Source: Amphibalanus amphitrite | Lineage: Eukaryota; Arthropoda; Thecostraca; Balanomorpha; Balanidae | Direction: 5' to 3' | NCBI RefSeq assembly: GCF_019059575.1 | Contig: NW_024882036.1 | Span: forward strand, 329,501-393,500 | Length of the DNA stretch: 64,000 nt | Shown: in pieces, positions 60,669-64,000 of the stretch | How the letters are laid out: each line of letters starts with the position of its first letter | Position numbering within the stretch: the first letter of the stretch is position 1 | Notes under the pieces: generated by a model | Databases searched by the model: none | Told to the model about the DNA's origin: nothing | What the model saw: the letters and a program-made list of their open reading frames with translations, nothing else | Made by a program: the position numbers and the translations under genes

Positions 60669-63146
60669 ATGTCTTTCGATATTCATTCATGATGGAGAAC
60701 GATCGTGGGGTAATGCTGGGAATGCATGGAACCTTGTTGCAGCGCTTAACTCTTGCCATTGGTAAGCTACTGATTCGTAGTGATAGCAAATTGCTAGCAT
60801 TTTTATCGTAAATCCTGCATAGCCACGCTGGATTATCTTTCGAGGACGTCTTTCAAGCCAGCTCCTCCCCAGTGTCCGTGATTCCCATCCCAAAGTGCTC
60901 TGCCACGCCCTGATCAGACCGGACCCAGGCCCGGTCGGAGGCCGGTCTGCCCCGATTTCTGCCCGCCCGCCTGGAGAGCTGCCAAAGCTGTGAGCTGGGG
61001 CAGCTCCGGAGGCTGTGGAGCCACAGCAGGTGGGAGGCTTTACGAACCGGTCCGCCCCCTGCTGGTATAGGTCCGTGGAAGTGATGGTGCTTGCGGTTCC
61101 AGCGGGCTAGTCCCGTCGCCGAGTAGCAGAAGTCTCGCTCTACTTGTGACCACCGATCGGTTTGTGATATAAATGTTTGCATTGTGTGGTGACATTGAAT
61201 TGTGAATGGATTCTCCAACATCAATATTCAACACACAGCCGAGGTGCCGCCCCAATGTCAACAGTAGCCCGTAAAACCGGTTTCACTTCGTCACATACCA
61301 GCCTGGTGTCAACACACGGTCGTTTTCGCGGTTCTGATTGTAAACTCGCGACCTCAGCCCGCCTGCGAGTCTACATTGGCACATGCTTCGCTCCACCGCT
61401 ACCGACTTTGTGATCAATGTGTGGGCGGCAGCACGGAGACGAATGGCTGTCAGTGACATCACCCATCGTGGCTCTGTCGATTTTTCGCCGTGAATAGCTG
61501 CTGTTCCAGGAGCAGTGTTTTACCTTTTTGTTCCCCTACTACTGCTGTCGGTATGATGTAAGACATGTTGAATATCCCAGCGAGAGCTTACAAAAAGACG
61601 GCGAATCCCTCCCTCCCCACGCGATGCCGTGCCATTCGGCGCGTGTGCTGTTGATGAAGATACCTGCGCTGCCGTTTCGAAAGGTGCCACTTGACCCGGA
61701 CTGTCGACTGTGGTAGGTGTGACTCCGAGGTGACCCCGGAGTGACCCCGGGTGGCCCGGCTGACCTGGGGAGAATAGCGCCGCGTCGTGTCAGGCTGGGT
61801 GTCAGCCGAACACAACGGATCGGGAACGGTCGAGTGCTCTCATGGAGGTGGAAGGTGCTGAACGGAATGAATCTGGGGAATTTTAGATTGGACCTTAGTG
61901 TGTTGAAATGATATGACGAAGACGTTAATGTCAAGAGGGGCGAATGCACGTAGAGCACACTATTGGTGAACTGCAGTTTATGCCGCCGTTTTATGGTCAG
62001 CGCAGTGCAGCCCAGCCAGTGACATTTATTTGCATTCCGCTGGACTGCGCCTACGTCCTACAGTTACGACCAATGACTCCATATGACTCCATCCTTTGGC
62101 CGTACCCTGTACTCGAGCTACCCTGGCATCGTCTCCGCCCCACCCTCCAAGTTGTGTGCCGACAGCCAGCGCTAACAGTCCACCGTCCTTGGCTCGTGTG
62201 TGAGTTCCGGAGTCTCTCTGTGTGTAGGGTACACTGACTAAGCAGTACGTCCTGAACCAATAGAACGAGCGGCGGCGCTACCAGTCTGCACACTGCACAG
62301 TTCACTGCCGGAGTCGTGTATGAGAGTACAAACTAGGAAGTCTGCTTGCGCCTTACTCTGCAATCGTTTCTGGCCGTATCCGAGGACGCTTTAACTTCAC
62401 ACCTACTCAGACATTACTGATAGCAGCCTCGCTGCTGTTTCTGATGCCTAAGGCTCACAAGGTTATCCGGTCATTGGCTTTGGTTCGTGATTGTAGGCAA
62501 GGACAGTATCCTTACCCAGGCGAAGACGGTGAATACTTTGCCTTGTCTGATGCTTAACACTGAACAGCCTTGCTTGGTTAATAGTTATCGGGTCAGTGAC
62601 TGCTTCAGCCAGGACGGAGGCGTCCATCCCGAGTCCCCGCTGTGTCTCTGTAGCTCAGGAGATGTCCCGGTGTTAGGACTCATCAGACCACCGTCCTATA
62701 GGGCGGAGCACGGTGTCTGACGCCCATCGGACCGTGGTGACACGCCCCTTGTCCACGGAGTCCCCGTCGAGTTTATCATCAGTCATTGATCCCAGCTTAG
62801 GAGGATGGCTGTACGGTGTAGGAGGCGTCTATTTGGGGTGCTTAATGAGTGGAGTCCATTTTAAGGCAGATAATGTGCGGGAATGCCACATGCCACTGTG
62901 TTGAGTGCTGCTTACCCCTTATTTGACATTTTATAGCTTAAAACTGCATGTACCCCGAGTACCTGAACTTGTTTTCTTAAGTAGTGTATCCTGTCTCTGA
63001 TTGTGGTTGCTGAAACCCCTCAGTTTATTTATTTATTATATATTATTATTTCAGTTCCAGATTTAGGTAATTGTTTGTTTTTTTCTTCAATCATTTGTGT
63101 TTACTGATTGGCATCTGTAATCTTCTCTACGAATAGTACTCTCTAG

Positions 63147-64000
63147 TCTTCTACCATTTCCTACAATGGAACTTACCATGTAATCCTTGAGGATGGGTTT
63201 CCCAAACTTGTTCCTGATGACTCTCCTATCCTACACAATATTCCTATAAGTATACCCCATTTACAATCTGTTTCCTCTAAATGCAAAACAATCCTGCCCT
63301 CATCCATGTCCCATGTGCTAGACAAAACGGACTTATCAATGGTTCACATTAATGCTCGCTCACTCCACCAAAACTTTGATTTTATTGTTGCTTTTGTTTC
63401 CAAGCAAAATATTAAAGTCGATATACTGTTGATCTCTGAAACTTGGCTTAAATCTGACATCACTGACTGTTACAGGATTGATGGGTATGAAATGATCCAC
63501 TCCATACCCACTGATAATGTCACTGGCAAGGGCTGTGCCATGTATATCAAGAGTGAAATCTTTCCATACTGTGCAGTGATCGATGAGATGTCTGTATGCC
63601 AAACTGAGTTTCAATGTATTAGCATTCTTATTACTTTTCCACATGGAGTCCCATTTGTTGTGTGTACTCTATATAGGTCACCGTCATACCCACTTTCCCT
63701 TTTGATGCCATTTCTTGAAGATACCCTTGATAAAGTAGTTCAACTGAAGAAGCCATGCTTTTGGGGTGGAGACTTTAATGTGAATCTATTCAAATACAAT
63801 GATAATCATGATTCTAAGCAATTTTTAGATTGTATGAGCTCTCATGGCTTTTATCCTACTATCACTGTTCCTACGAGAATATCAACCACTCCACCCTTCC
63901 CAGCAACTCTCATTGATAATATTTTCACAAATGTCCTAGATGCCATCACATTTAGTGGGGCTATCTGTGCGGGGATCGCTGACCATCAAGCTGTTTGCTG
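63147..64000 (+). mobile_element. Non-LTR retrotransposon, ORF2 endonuclease domain, cut by window end
   Basis: A frame is open from 63147 (after TAG at 63144) to the window end; the first ATG is at 63306. It carries the motifs of an apurinic/apyrimidinic-type endonuclease in order: INARSL (Asn), LLISETWL (catalytic Glu), LYRSPS, FWGGDFNVN (GDFN), LIDNIFTN (DxIxTN) and ADHQAV (usually SDH). The nick at target DNA would be made by this domain; reverse transcriptase should follow outside the window. The frame is intact over 850 bases, so the copy may be young. No ORF1 was seen upstream, and the 5' end is not defined. The clade (CR1/Jockey/L2-like) cannot be decided. Confidence 0.9.

Larger units (their letters stand above)
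57256..63146. other. Intron after exon B, no gene seen
   Basis: No supported frame or RNA gene. It holds the (CT)n tract at 58138-58228, a 24-base triplicate at 60596-60668 (CCTGTCACCTGACTGGGCG-like), and AT-rich sequence from about 62930, which leads into the retrotransposon. Confidence 0.55.

Overview
The window looks like part of a large, intron-rich gene from an invertebrate animal genome (GC near 50%), perhaps an arthropod such as a crustacean; the species cannot be fixed from the sequence. The backbone is the + strand gene for protein kinase N (PKN), a Rho/Rac-regulated AGC kinase. Eleven small exons between 1495 and 25703 encode the HR1b and HR1c Rho-binding coiled coils, the C2-like domain and the start of the linker. 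Every exon joins the next in a compatible phase, giving 529 continuous codons. HR1a must lie before the window. The kinase domain is not in it and must lie beyond base 64000, so the last visible intron would exceed 38 kb.

Four long GC-rich open exons on the same strand sit in PKN introns: 7534-9678 (714 codons), 12053-13360 (436), 40728-42161 (478) and 56359-57255 (299). Three of them end at a phase-0 GT donor, the phase needed to enter the next PKN exon, so they look like alternative first exons giving the kinase different disordered N-termini. Those at 40728 and 56359 are paralogues with three conserved blocks. If they splice to the distant kinase exons, the isoforms would lack all HR1 and C2 regulation. 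A short terminal exon at 45320-45463 may instead belong to the 40728 exon.

The most unusual feature is that at least six PKN exon-intron junctions have been tandemly duplicated, so that whole minisatellites are built from the exon edge plus its splice site. Examples are about 15 donor copies at 23083-23640, about 15 at 24801-25392, 4 at 25664-25860, 3 at 24100-24290, and duplicated acceptors at 24521-24690 and 3310-3455. Some copies would give in-frame alternative products.

The introns also hold mobile DNA: a PIF/Harbinger-type element with a fossil Myb/SANT-like gene (4633-6467), a nested MITE (4997-5188), two TA-flanked inverted-repeat elements (16445-17304 and 32655-34011), an inverted pair of hammerhead-like motifs resembling Penelope-like elements (near 18.9 and 19.2 kb), a small foldback (21943-22060), and the endonuclease part of a non-LTR retrotransposon running off the right edge (63147-64000). 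There are also many imperfect minisatellites and two long GA/CT tracts. I saw no tRNA or rRNA genes, CRISPR arrays or prokaryotic genes.
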